Source: an uncultured Lachnospiraceae bacterium
GTDB taxonomy: Bacteria; Bacillota; Clostridia; Lachnospirales; Lachnospiraceae
Assembly: GCA_910588865.1 (NCBI GenBank)
Contig: CAJUSJ010000008.1
Coordinates: 1-64,000 of the forward strand
Length of the DNA: 64,000 bases
Direction: 5' to 3'
Below the pieces are notes generated by a model. It was not told the DNA's origin and searched no databases. It saw only the letters and a list, made by a program, of their open reading frames with translations. A program made the position numbers and the translations under genes. Below, piece by piece: positions 16,766 to 23,910 of this stretch (the stretch's first letter is position 1; each line of letters starts with the position of its first letter).

Positions 16766-16808
16766 ATATTGACCTCCCAAATAGAACATATATTCTCAAC
16801 TACAATAT

Positions 16809-16837
16809 ATAGTACCATAGGTCGGCAAAAAATGCAA
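16809..16837 (-). promoter_or_regulatory. lexA promoter
   Basis: On the minus strand TTGCAT (-35, 16832-16837) and TACTAT (-10, 16809-16814) are 17 bases apart. LexA box 1 overlaps the -35 element. Confidence 0.7.
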
Positions 16838-16848
16838 ACCTTTGTTCG
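16835..16848. promoter_or_regulatory. LexA box 1
   Basis: CAAACCTTTGTTCG matches the Bacillus-type operator CGAAC-N4-GTTCG with one mismatch. It overlaps the -35 of lexA. Confidence 0.75.
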
Positions 16849-16866
16849 AAAAAAAGGCAAAAAGTA

Positions 16867-16895
16867 TTGACAAACATCTGTTCGAATACTATAAT
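16867..16895 (+). promoter_or_regulatory. Consensus promoter of the YneA-like gene
   Basis: Perfect TTGACA (16867-16872), 17-base spacer and perfect TATAAT (16890-16895). LexA box 2 lies across the -35 and the spacer, so repression should be tight and derepressed expression strong. Confidence 0.85.
16871..16884. promoter_or_regulatory. LexA box 2
   Basis: CAAACATCTGTTCG, one mismatch from CGAAC-N4-GTTCG, inside the consensus promoter. Confidence 0.8.
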
Positions 16896-16908
16896 AGGTG
16901 CATACTTA

Positions 16909-16922
16909 AGAACAAATGTTCG
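16909..16922. promoter_or_regulatory. LexA box 3
   Basis: AGAACAAATGTTCG, one mismatch from CGAAC-N4-GTTCG, just after the likely transcription start. The three boxes are 36 and 38 bases apart, start to start. Confidence 0.8.
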
Positions 16923-16950
16923 TTTTTATTTCGCGGCAGGGGAGGGCATT

Positions 16951-17280
16951 ATGAAAAAGTCTATTATCTTTTTATGGTTTGGCACAATCGCGGGCTGTAC
17001 GTTTCTCGGCATCTTCTTTGTGAATGTCATGGCCAAAGAGCCCCAGCCTCCCAGAATGGTATCCTATTATACATGTATCAGGATACAGCCCGGAGACACC
17101 ATCTGGAGTATCGCTGAAACTTACAGCCAGGAAACAGACCTGTCTGTGGAGGATTATGTACTGCGGTTAAAACAGATGAACCATATAGGCGAGGATACCA
17201 TCCATGCGGGACACTATCTGACGGTCATGTACCAACGCCCTGAAGCGGAAGAGGAAGAGGACCTGAATCCTTCCCAGTGA
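16951..17280 (+). CDS. YneA-like SOS-induced LysM membrane protein
   Basis: 109 residues: a membrane span at about residues 5-25 and a LysM-like domain (IQPGDTIWSIAETYS ... HAGHYLTVMYQ) at about 46-98, with an acidic tail. This is the build of YneA, the B. subtilis division inhibitor induced by DNA damage, which also lies divergent from lexA. It is under a consensus promoter covered by LexA boxes. By analogy it would halt septation during the SOS response. ATG 16951 follows GGGGAGGG. The sequence beyond LysM is not conserved enough for me to give the name outright. Confidence 0.8.
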   Translation: MKKSIIFLWFGTIAGCTFLGIFFVNVMAKEPQPPRMVSYYTCIRIQPGDTIWSIAETYSQETDLSVEDYVLRLKQMNHIGEDTIHAGHYLTVMYQRPEAEEEEDLNPSQ

Positions 17281-17296
17281 GCAGGGTCCTATCTGC

Positions 17297-18358
17297 CTAC
17301 TGATGAGTCTCCCGGAGCCGCACCTTATCCCTGGCGCTCCTTCGCCTGGAATCTTCCATGGCAGCATAGTGCCTTCTGGTGGTATTGACATCCGAATGTC
17401 CCAGGACATCTGCCACCAGATAGATATCACCTGTCTCCTGATAGAGAGAGGTTCCATAAGTACTCCTGAGCTTGTGAGGAGTGATTTTCTTTAAAGGATT
17501 CACCAGCTTCGCGTATTTTTTCACCAGCTTTTCCACGCTCCTCACCGACATCCGCTTCATCTGAAGAGACAGGAAGAGAGCATTGTCATGTCCCTCCACC
17601 GGTTCCATCTCCATACGTTCCTCAAGATAATCTTTCAGAGCGTCCTCCACCTCAATGCCAAAATAGATGGTAACTTCTTTTCCGCCTTTCCGGTGTATCC
17701 TGATGCCGCCATTGTTAAAGTCAATATCGTCCAGATCCAGCCCTACACATTCCGACACCCGTATTCCAGTGCCCAGAAGGAGAGTGAGCATAGCCAGATC
17801 ACGGACTTTTGTCTTATCATGAAACTGTTTCTGTTTCTCTGTAAGAGACTCCCCATTTTCAACCTCGTCAAGGAGTCTGGCCACCTCATCGATATCCAGG
17901 CGGATGATCTCCTTTTCATGAAGTTTTGGAAGCTGGACCAGCGCGGCTGGATTATTTTTTATCAGCTCCCTGCGGTAGTAATAATTGTAAAAGCTTTTCA
18001 GGGAAGAAATTTTCCTCATGATTCCCCGTTCTTTGTTGACAACTTCCTGATTCTTGTCATTAAACCGATACTTCAAATATTCCATATATTCTTCCAGATC
18101 TGAGACAAGAAGCTGGTCCAGGTGGGAGAGTGTGATTTCTTTTATATCCAGCCTGGCGATAACAGGGTTTTCCTTGTGCAAAAAGTCAAAAAAAATCTTT
18201 AGATCATAGGCATAGGCAATCCTTGTACGGGAAGATGTCCGAGGTTCGATCCCCCGAAAAAAATCAGCACAGAATGGCGGCAGTTCCTTGATCATGCCGC
18301 GGAGCCTTTGGGTATTCTCCCTGTCCACCTGTTCATGGTATGGTAATTGTTTCATCAT
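17297..18358 (-). CDS. Tyrosine recombinase (XerC/D-like, YneB-position)
   Basis: 353 residues. An N-terminal SAM-like DNA-binding part (about 35-145) precedes the catalytic domain with Arg in GTGIRVSECVGLDL, Lys in IHRKGGKE, HKLR, LGHSDVNTTRRHY and the terminal Tyr: the full R-K-H-R-H-Y set. It has the size and sequence of a chromosomal recombinase, not a phage integrase, and no attachment site or other mobile gene is nearby. In bacilli yneB, also a recombinase gene, sits next to yneA. ATG 18358 follows GGAGG by 6 bases. Confidence 0.88.
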   Translation of the reverse strand: MMKQLPYHEQVDRENTQRLRGMIKELPPFCADFFRGIEPRTSSRTRIAYAYDLKIFFDFLHKENPVIARLDIKEITLSHLDQLLVSDLEEYMEYLKYRFNDKNQEVVNKERGIMRKISSLKSFYNYYYRRELIKNNPAALVQLPKLHEKEIIRLDIDEVARLLDEVENGESLTEKQKQFHDKTKVRDLAMLTLLLGTGIRVSECVGLDLDDIDFNNGGIRIHRKGGKEVTIYFGIEVEDALKDYLEERMEMEPVEGHDNALFLSLQMKRMSVRSVEKLVKKYAKLVNPLKKITPHKLRSTYGTSLYQETGDIYLVADVLGHSDVNTTRRHYAAMEDSRRRSARDKVRLRETHQ

Positions 18359-18386
18359 GTAAATCCTCCATATTAATAGTAATAAA

Positions 18387-19112
18387 TCACCGCCGGGCCT
18401 GCGGCCAGCCTGGAATATCCGCATTCAAAACAGCGTGAAACATACGTTCTTTTACGCCGGGATTGTCCTTCTCTAACATTTTAGTTAAATTTTTAACATA
18501 TTCCCGTTTTGTATAACCGTCAACAGGACAGGGATTCTCGCGTACAGGAACCTGATATTTATTGCAGAAGCCTGTAATATCCGCTTCATCCACATAGATC
18601 AGCGGCCGAATCAGTGTAAGACCTGTTCTGTCCAAATATGTTTTTGGGGAAAAGGAATAAAAACGTCCCTCATAGATCAAGGACAACAGCATTGTCTCCA
18701 CAGTGTCATTTTTATGATGCCCATAAGCTACCTTATTGCATCCCAGATCAAGAGCCGCCTGGTTCAACGCGCCTTTTCTCAGTTTCGCGCATAAAGAGCA
18801 CGGGTTGGGTTCCTTGCGAATATCGAACAGAATTTTCCCTATATCTGTGGAAATCACTGTATAGGGGACATCCAGCTGCTGGCAAAGCATTTTAACTGGT
18901 GTGAGATCAAATCCTTCAAGTCCAAGATCTACGGTAATTCCATGGATCTTAAAAGGTCTTGGATAAAAGTTCATAAGATTTTTCAGCGCGTACAGCAAGG
19001 TAAGGCTGTCCTTGCCGCCGGAGATTCCTACAGCGATATGGTCGCCATCATCAATCAGCTGATAGGCATCCACGGCTTGGCGAGTTAAGCTGAGCAAACG
19101 TTGTAATTTCAT
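18387..19112 (-). CDS. TtcA-family tRNA thiolation ATP pyrophosphatase
   Basis: 241 residues. SGGKDSLTLLYAL is the PP-loop that adenylates the target base, PCSLCAKLRKGALN carries the paired cysteines that in TtcA hold an iron-sulfur cluster, and GHHKNDTVETMLL is also conserved. TtcA puts sulfur on cytidine 32 of tRNA, but related clostridial proteins may act on other positions. It lies 28 bases upstream of the recombinase gene, so the two may be cotranscribed. Confidence 0.85.
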   Translation of the reverse strand: MKLQRLLSLTRQAVDAYQLIDDGDHIAVGISGGKDSLTLLYALKNLMNFYPRPFKIHGITVDLGLEGFDLTPVKMLCQQLDVPYTVISTDIGKILFDIRKEPNPCSLCAKLRKGALNQAALDLGCNKVAYGHHKNDTVETMLLSLIYEGRFYSFSPKTYLDRTGLTLIRPLIYVDEADITGFCNKYQVPVRENPCPVDGYTKREYVKNLTKMLEKDNPGVKERMFHAVLNADIPGWPQARR

Positions 19113-19151
19113 AAGAAAAACTCCTTTAAAATTTCCTCTGGAAGAGTGTTA

Positions 19152-19194
19152 ATACCAGATTTTAACTATTCGCAAAACACAGCTTTAACGAATA
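19152..19194. repeat. Inverted repeat upstream of the TtcA-family gene
   Basis: AACTATTCG and CGAATAGTT are perfect arms around about 16 bases, within the gap between the TtcA-family gene and the LCP gene. It could be an operator or a hairpin; no T-run. Confidence 0.35.
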
Positions 19195-19304
19195 GTTAGG
19201 CCGATTTTTAACCCTGAGGCCGTTCCTGACCCTTAGGGCTTATTATATCAAATGAATTGGAGGCGCGCAATGCGTGTTAAGCTTAAGAATTACAAGACAA
19301 AAAG

Positions 19305-19346
19305 AAAGCGCCAACGGATGATTGATTCAGCCGCTGGCGCTTTTTT
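19305..19346. terminator. Terminator after the LCP gene (bidirectional)
   Basis: AAAGCGCCA-A-CGG and CCG-C-TGGCGCTTT pair with one mismatch, flanked by T-runs on both strands. It would end the minus-strand LCP transcript before the TtcA-family gene. The remaining part of the 300-base gap holds only the AACTATTCG inverted repeat. Confidence 0.75.
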
Positions 19347-19414
19347 ATCCTACCGTATCATACCCTCATTCTGCTTTTTCGTATGTAAACGATTTAGTTC
19401 AAAGCACAATTTCT

Positions 19415-21157
19415 CTAAACCCCTGGACCCACTTCCATAGTCTCAACCACTGGTTTTTCATTTAAAACATTATCCCCCTGACCCTGATTATCAGAATTTC
19501 CCGGACCAACTGGACCGGAAGACATTTCGCCTGGCAGGTTTTCACCAGGACCTCCAGGCTTTTCTGCCTCCTCCTGGGCACTGCTCTCTAAAACCGTGGT
19601 GGGCTCTGTGTTTTCAGAAGGGCTTTCGCTTTCTTTCCCGTTTTCCTCTGACTCAAAGCTGTCAGCCTCGTCAGTCTCAGATTCCGGGGATTCCGTCACT
19701 GCCGTATCCCCATCCCCGGAGGTATCCTCTGCCGCTGTTTCCTCTGGGGAGGTCTCTCCGGAGCCATGTTCTGTCTCCTGGCTTTCCACCTTCCCATTAT
19801 TTTCTGGAGCCGGGCTCACGCCTGTGGTTGGAACTGGATTCCCTCCGCCCTCCAGCGCTTTCTGTCCGGACACCCTGGCCTCGGGGGCATTTTCCGCCAC
19901 CTCCCCCATGCCGCTGTCAGAGGCGATCCTGTCGCTGATCTGTCTGACTGTGGCTGACGGCTGATGATTTTCCGTGCCATACAGAAACTGATGGAGCTGA
20001 ACCACATTGCTCTCCAATGTAAGGGGTACGACACAGTCCTTCTTTCCTATAAGAGCCTCGCCTCTTGAGAAGGGGAATCCACCGGTCTCTCCGATATGAT
20101 ATTTTTTGATATTCCTGGCCATGGAGATCACATCGTCAAGGCTGATGCTGGTGGACAGCTGAGGGATCACTGTCTGGGCAACAATGCTCAGGGTCTTAAA
20201 ATCCGCTTCCTTCGCCTTGTTCATAGCCAGCTGGATAACCAGCCTCTGTCTGGCGGTCCTGTTGTAATCCGTATCCATCAGCCTGAGACGGGCATAGGCC
20301 ACTGCCTGTACGCCGTCCAGGTGATTCATACCCGCGTGTTCCAGGTGATGGGAACCCAGGCCTGTGGACTCCACGGTCTCTGTGATAAACGCGTTGATAT
20401 AGCGAAATTCACTGTCAGAGATCTCTAAATCAATGCCTCCTAAGATGGTGATGGCATCTGCTACTGCCTTCCAGTTAAACGTCGCGTAATCATCAATGGC
20501 CAGGTCCAGGTTCCTCTCCAAAGCCTCAATCGCCTGCTGGTGGCCGCCCTTAAAATAAGCCTCATTGATCTTGTGATAAGTTCCATCAGGGGAAATCTCT
20601 AAGTAGGTATCCCTGTACACAGATACAAGCTTGATCTCTCCTGTTTTCCGGTCAATGACGCACAGCATCTCCACATCAGACAAAGCGCCTTTTTCCAGGC
20701 TTCCGTTGCGGGAATCCACACCGAACACAGCAACGGTCCAGTAACCCGAGCCTCCCTGGAAATACCGATATCCAAAATACACTCCGACCCCAATCATCAA
20801 AAGGAGAATTAGCCTGAAAAGAGGAAATCCGCGTTTCTGTCTCTTCTTCCTGTCTCTTTGGTGTTCCCTTGGGTCGTAGTAGTCCTGATCAGGGGCTGTT
20901 TTCTGTCTCCTTGGCCTTCTTTTCTTCCTGTTGGAGCTGCTATAATACCTGTCATCGCCATAATCCCTTGCCGGAGGCCTTCTCCGCGGCCGGGGATTTC
21001 CCTGCCTTACTGGCTCCAGATCGTCAAATTCAATGACATTCAGTTCCTGTTCCCGGCTTCCCCCTGACCTCCTTTGATGTTCTCGTTCCCTGATCTGTGT
21101 GTCCCTCCGGCGCTGCCCGCGCCTGCGCATTCTTTCCAATTCATCTTCGTGTCCCAT
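19415..21157 (-). CDS. LytR-CpsA-Psr (LCP) family wall-polymer transferase
   Basis: 580 residues. An arginine-rich cytoplasmic head (1-110), a membrane span at 111-133, an extracellular LCP domain at about 140-390 (GVDSR near 146, YRDTYLEI, and YARLRLMDTDYNRTARQRLV near 250-270), then a 190-residue Ser/Glu/Thr/Pro tail with no fold. LCP enzymes attach teichoic-acid-like or capsular polymers to peptidoglycan. The long acidic tail is unusual and probably spans the wall. It starts 5 bases after the NlpC/P60 gene, whose GGAGGAATAA end supplies the ribosome binding site. Confidence 0.92.
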   Translation of the reverse strand: MGHEDELERMRRRGQRRRDTQIREREHQRRSGGSREQELNVIEFDDLEPVRQGNPRPRRRPPARDYGDDRYYSSSNRKKRRPRRQKTAPDQDYYDPREHQRDRKKRQKRGFPLFRLILLLMIGVGVYFGYRYFQGGSGYWTVAVFGVDSRNGSLEKGALSDVEMLCVIDRKTGEIKLVSVYRDTYLEISPDGTYHKINEAYFKGGHQQAIEALERNLDLAIDDYATFNWKAVADAITILGGIDLEISDSEFRYINAFITETVESTGLGSHHLEHAGMNHLDGVQAVAYARLRLMDTDYNRTARQRLVIQLAMNKAKEADFKTLSIVAQTVIPQLSTSISLDDVISMARNIKKYHIGETGGFPFSRGEALIGKKDCVVPLTLESNVVQLHQFLYGTENHQPSATVRQISDRIASDSGMGEVAENAPEARVSGQKALEGGGNPVPTTGVSPAPENNGKVESQETEHGSGETSPEETAAEDTSGDGDTAVTESPESETDEADSFESEENGKESESPSENTEPTTVLESSAQEEAEKPGGPGENLPGEMSSGPVGPGNSDNQGQGDNVLNEKPVVETMEVGPGV

Positions 21158-21162
21158 CAATC

Positions 21163-23475
21163 TTATTCCTCCCCGATCAGATCCCTGTAATAAGGCAGTT
21201 CCACATCATAGGTATCGATCATCACATTGTTTACATAGCCTGTAGTTTCATGGATCAGATACATGGATCCATCCTCTGCCCATGCCAAAAATAAATAGAC
21301 ATGGGGCTGCTCACCGGTCCGTATCAGGATATCTCCGGCCCGCAGCTCTTCTTTCGCGATTCCTCTCCCGCAATTCACAAGCCCGGAAGTGCTCTGTGCC
21401 GGCAGAGGGCTTCCAAACGCTGTCCAGTACACCCAGCTGATCCAGCCGGAACAGTCGAGTCCCTTGAGAATCCGCCCGTCTTCATCAGCCCTTGTAATCG
21501 TTCCGAAACCATTTCCCTCCAACCCGCCTCTGGACGGCTTTCCGCCCCAATAATAAGGGATACGTCCCACAGAGAAGAGAGCCTGACGAACCAGCTCCTG
21601 CCGCTTCGGAGAGGTGGTGTCTGGAAGCTTATTCAGATAGAAGGCAATCTCCGACTGAGTAAGAGGGTTGCTGACATAAAGGCTGGGAGAACTGACAAGG
21701 CCATAGAGCTCATACCAGTCCTGGGCTGCCAGAGTATCACAGAAAGACCGGGCTGCCTCATCCCAGCCATTCCACTGGCTGTCAGAAGCCATGTCCTGTT
21801 TTCCAGCCGGATCCACCTCATAAAGGCTCTGACCTTCCTTAATACCTGTGATTCGTATGGAAATATTCAGATCAACATGCCCCTGGCAGGAATCCTTCCC
21901 GCTTTCTTGTCCTCCCTGATCCGCCTCCTGGTTTTCTGAGGACACAACCGATTGGCTGTTTTCCTGGTTTTGATCCCAGGTGCCTCCGTCAGAAGTATTC
22001 TCCATGCTTTCCGAAGTTTCTCCAAAGCCGCCATCCTGATGGTTTTCCCCTCCCTCTCTGGCTCCCTCTCCCGCGCTGCCCTGGCCGCTGCCTGAACTCG
22101 CGCTCTCCAGTTCCATGTCATTTCCCTGTCCGTTCTGACCAGATGCAGCCTCTTCCCGATTTCCTGTGCCAGACGAGGCATTCCCATTTCCCTGGACTTC
22201 CAAGCCTCCTTCCGGGGACTCACCTTCCCGCTCTCCCTCACTGGCTGGGACGGTTTCATTTCCCTGGATCTCCAAGCCCCCTTCCGGGGGATCACCTTCC
22301 CGCTCTCCCCCGCCAGCCGGGACGGTTTCATTTCCCTGGACTTCCAAGCCTCCCCCGGGGGATTGGCTTCCCCCCTCTCCGGTGCCAGACGAGGCGGTTC
22401 CATTTCCCTGGACTTCCCCATCAACCGGGGACTGGCTTTCCCCCTCTCCGGTGCCAGACGAGGCGGTTCCATTTCCCTGAACTTCCCCATCAACCGGGGA
22501 CTGGCTTTCCCCCTCTCCGGTACGATCAGCGGCAGGCCCATTCCCCTGGACTTCCAATCCTCCTGCCGGGGGCTCACCTTCCCACTCTCCCCCACCAGCT
22601 GGGGCGGTTCCACTTCCCTGGACCTCCAAACCACCTTGCGCGGACCCGCCTTCTGGCTGTACCGGGCCGTCAGCCGCGGACTCTGTCCGCTCATCCTGGC
22701 TGTCCCCATGAGATTCTTCTTCCTCCTGTGATCCTTCTGGTTTTTCCAGGTACTGGCATTCTTCCTCACAGTAGTAAACCTGGCTCATGGACACCTGATA
22801 AGCGTGGGAACGGTTCCAAAGGGCAGCCGCGTATTCCAGAAAATCATCGTAATCCTCCCAGCCCTGAAAATACCCAAAAACGCTGGCAAGAGACAGGATC
22901 TCCTTGGCGTTGGAATAGCCGCTGATAGGGGTTCCGTCTCCATCCCGGAAGGTGACGATCACCCGGTTCCAGGAAGTAAGTCCGCCAATATCCATGCCCT
23001 GGGCGGCGGCCATCTGATCCGGCGGTGTTTCTATGTGGCTGTAAATTCCCTGAATCCAGATGGAATCCTTCTCAGCAAGGCTCTGATAGATCCTGGCCCC
23101 ATAACTGTGTGAGATATCCTCCTCCTGATCTCCATCGTCAAAATAGAAAGCAAGATTCAGCCTTTCCGGTGACCTCTCATCTTTTATCTTCTCTTCCAAT
23201 GTCTCTATTTTCTCTATTGTCCGGCTGTCGGGAAGCATATCCCCTTCCAGGGGCACATCTCCTGACTCCCCAATTTCCTTTTTCGACTCCTCTGGAACAG
23301 GCAGAGGCAAACTCTCACAAAACGCCTCTGCCCTAAAGGATATTTTTTCTTCCGGAAACAGGAATTCCCACTTCCATGTTTTCGAAATCTCAACAGCCCC
23401 GCCGCCGCCCGCCGTCATAGCCGCGACAGACAAACATATGGAGAGAAAACCTGGTATATTTTGATATTTTTTCAT
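21163..23475 (-). CDS. Exported NlpC/P60 protein with Gly/Glu-rich tandem repeats
   Basis: 770 residues. A signal-like start (1-29) is followed by an unrecognised domain to about 250, a repeat region (22170-22640) of about 7 units of 23-24 residues each built on EVQGN, a Gly/Ser/Glu-rich stretch, and an NlpC/P60 domain over the last 140 residues. Likely catalytic residues are Cys675 (GLDCSGW), His725 (QPHVYLF) and His742. It probably hydrolyses wall peptides at the surface, with the repeats as a spacer across the wall. It is cotranscribed with the LCP gene, so polymer attachment and wall cutting are coupled. Confidence 0.82.
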   Translation of the reverse strand: MKKYQNIPGFLSICLSVAAMTAGGGGAVEISKTWKWEFLFPEEKISFRAEAFCESLPLPVPEESKKEIGESGDVPLEGDMLPDSRTIEKIETLEEKIKDERSPERLNLAFYFDDGDQEEDISHSYGARIYQSLAEKDSIWIQGIYSHIETPPDQMAAAQGMDIGGLTSWNRVIVTFRDGDGTPISGYSNAKEILSLASVFGYFQGWEDYDDFLEYAAALWNRSHAYQVSMSQVYYCEEECQYLEKPEGSQEEEESHGDSQDERTESAADGPVQPEGGSAQGGLEVQGSGTAPAGGGEWEGEPPAGGLEVQGNGPAADRTGEGESQSPVDGEVQGNGTASSGTGEGESQSPVDGEVQGNGTASSGTGEGGSQSPGGGLEVQGNETVPAGGGEREGDPPEGGLEIQGNETVPASEGEREGESPEGGLEVQGNGNASSGTGNREEAASGQNGQGNDMELESASSGSGQGSAGEGAREGGENHQDGGFGETSESMENTSDGGTWDQNQENSQSVVSSENQEADQGGQESGKDSCQGHVDLNISIRITGIKEGQSLYEVDPAGKQDMASDSQWNGWDEAARSFCDTLAAQDWYELYGLVSSPSLYVSNPLTQSEIAFYLNKLPDTTSPKRQELVRQALFSVGRIPYYWGGKPSRGGLEGNGFGTITRADEDGRILKGLDCSGWISWVYWTAFGSPLPAQSTSGLVNCGRGIAKEELRAGDILIRTGEQPHVYLFLAWAEDGSMYLIHETTGYVNNVMIDTYDVELPYYRDLIGEE
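22170..22640. repeat. 69-72 base in-frame tandem repeats
   Basis: About seven units encoding a GGLEVQGN-type block followed by a GTGEGESQSPVD or GGGEREGDPPE block. Two or three neighbouring units are nearly identical at DNA level, so copy number may vary between strains. They cause long mirror frames on the + strand, which are not genes. Confidence 0.85.
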
Positions 23476-23603
23476 GAATCGTACCTGATTCCTTTATAAT
23501 AGCTGCTTTTCAACTATAAGAATATAGCACATTCCGTTTACGAAATACACTAAGAAATCATTAAAAATTAATTAAGGGTCATAAATTCCGCGCCTGGAAC
23601 CAG

Positions 23604-23632
23604 TTGACGCGTAAGATATATAAGGCTATAAT
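23604..23632 (+). promoter_or_regulatory. glmS promoter
   Basis: TTGACG (23604-23609), 17-base spacer, perfect TATAAT (23627-23632), placed to start transcription about 40 bases before the ribozyme cleavage site. Confidence 0.8.
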
Positions 23633-23669
23633 AGACAGGACCTTATGAACAGGAGGCATAAGTGTAAAT

Positions 23670-23855
23670 AGCAGAGCTAAGCGCCAGTACCTGACCGTGA
23701 ACGTGAACGGAGTCATCCGGCGGCTTCAGGTTGACGAGGTGGAGGGGTTTATCGAATTTTCGGCGGGTACCCTCCCATGCCGCTTCGGGCGTGTGATGCG
23801 GGACGAAATATGCGGGCAACCGCAAAACAAACGTGCCGCAACCGGAGCCATTTTG
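23670..23855 (+). ncRNA. glmS ribozyme (glucosamine-6-phosphate-activated)
   Basis: The conserved core is plain: AAGCGCCAG at 23679, then GTTGACGAGG-TGGAGGGG-TTTATCGAATTTTCGGCGGGT with the CCCTCCCA partner strand, and GCCGCTTCGGGC as a stem-loop. Self-cleavage is expected between A23680 and G23681. Glucosamine-6-phosphate acts as cofactor, and the cut mRNA is degraded, which gives feedback control of glmS immediately downstream. The 3' limit is approximate. It fills nearly all the 430 bases before the gene. Confidence 0.95.
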
Positions 23856-23910
23856 ATATCACATATACTGAGGGCTTTAAAAGCCTGAATAAAGAATGGA
23901 GAATCATTTT

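Noticed and set aside
16784..16797. Fourth LexA box (AGAACATATATTCT)
   Set aside because: One half matches GAAC but the other reads ATTC; too weak to count with the three good boxes.
18235..18260. tRNA-like GGTTCGATCCCC
   Set aside because: It lies inside the recombinase coding sequence and no acceptor or anticodon stems surround it.
17297..18358. Phage or integrative element integrase
   Set aside because: No attachment repeats, no phage genes, and the position beside lexA fits a chromosomal recombinase.
22170..22640. Possible CRISPR array
   Set aside because: The units are in-frame protein repeats with no unique spacers; the same applies to 55813-56163.
22143..22925. Long + strand open frames opposite the NlpC/P60 repeats (260 and 122 residues)
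   Set aside because: They are mirror images of the minus-strand tandem repeats, with no ribosome binding site or family signature; the minus frame has a clear catalytic domain.
23697..23888. Small gene between the NlpC/P60 gene and glmS
   Set aside because: The stretch is the glmS ribozyme; the frame has no family match.
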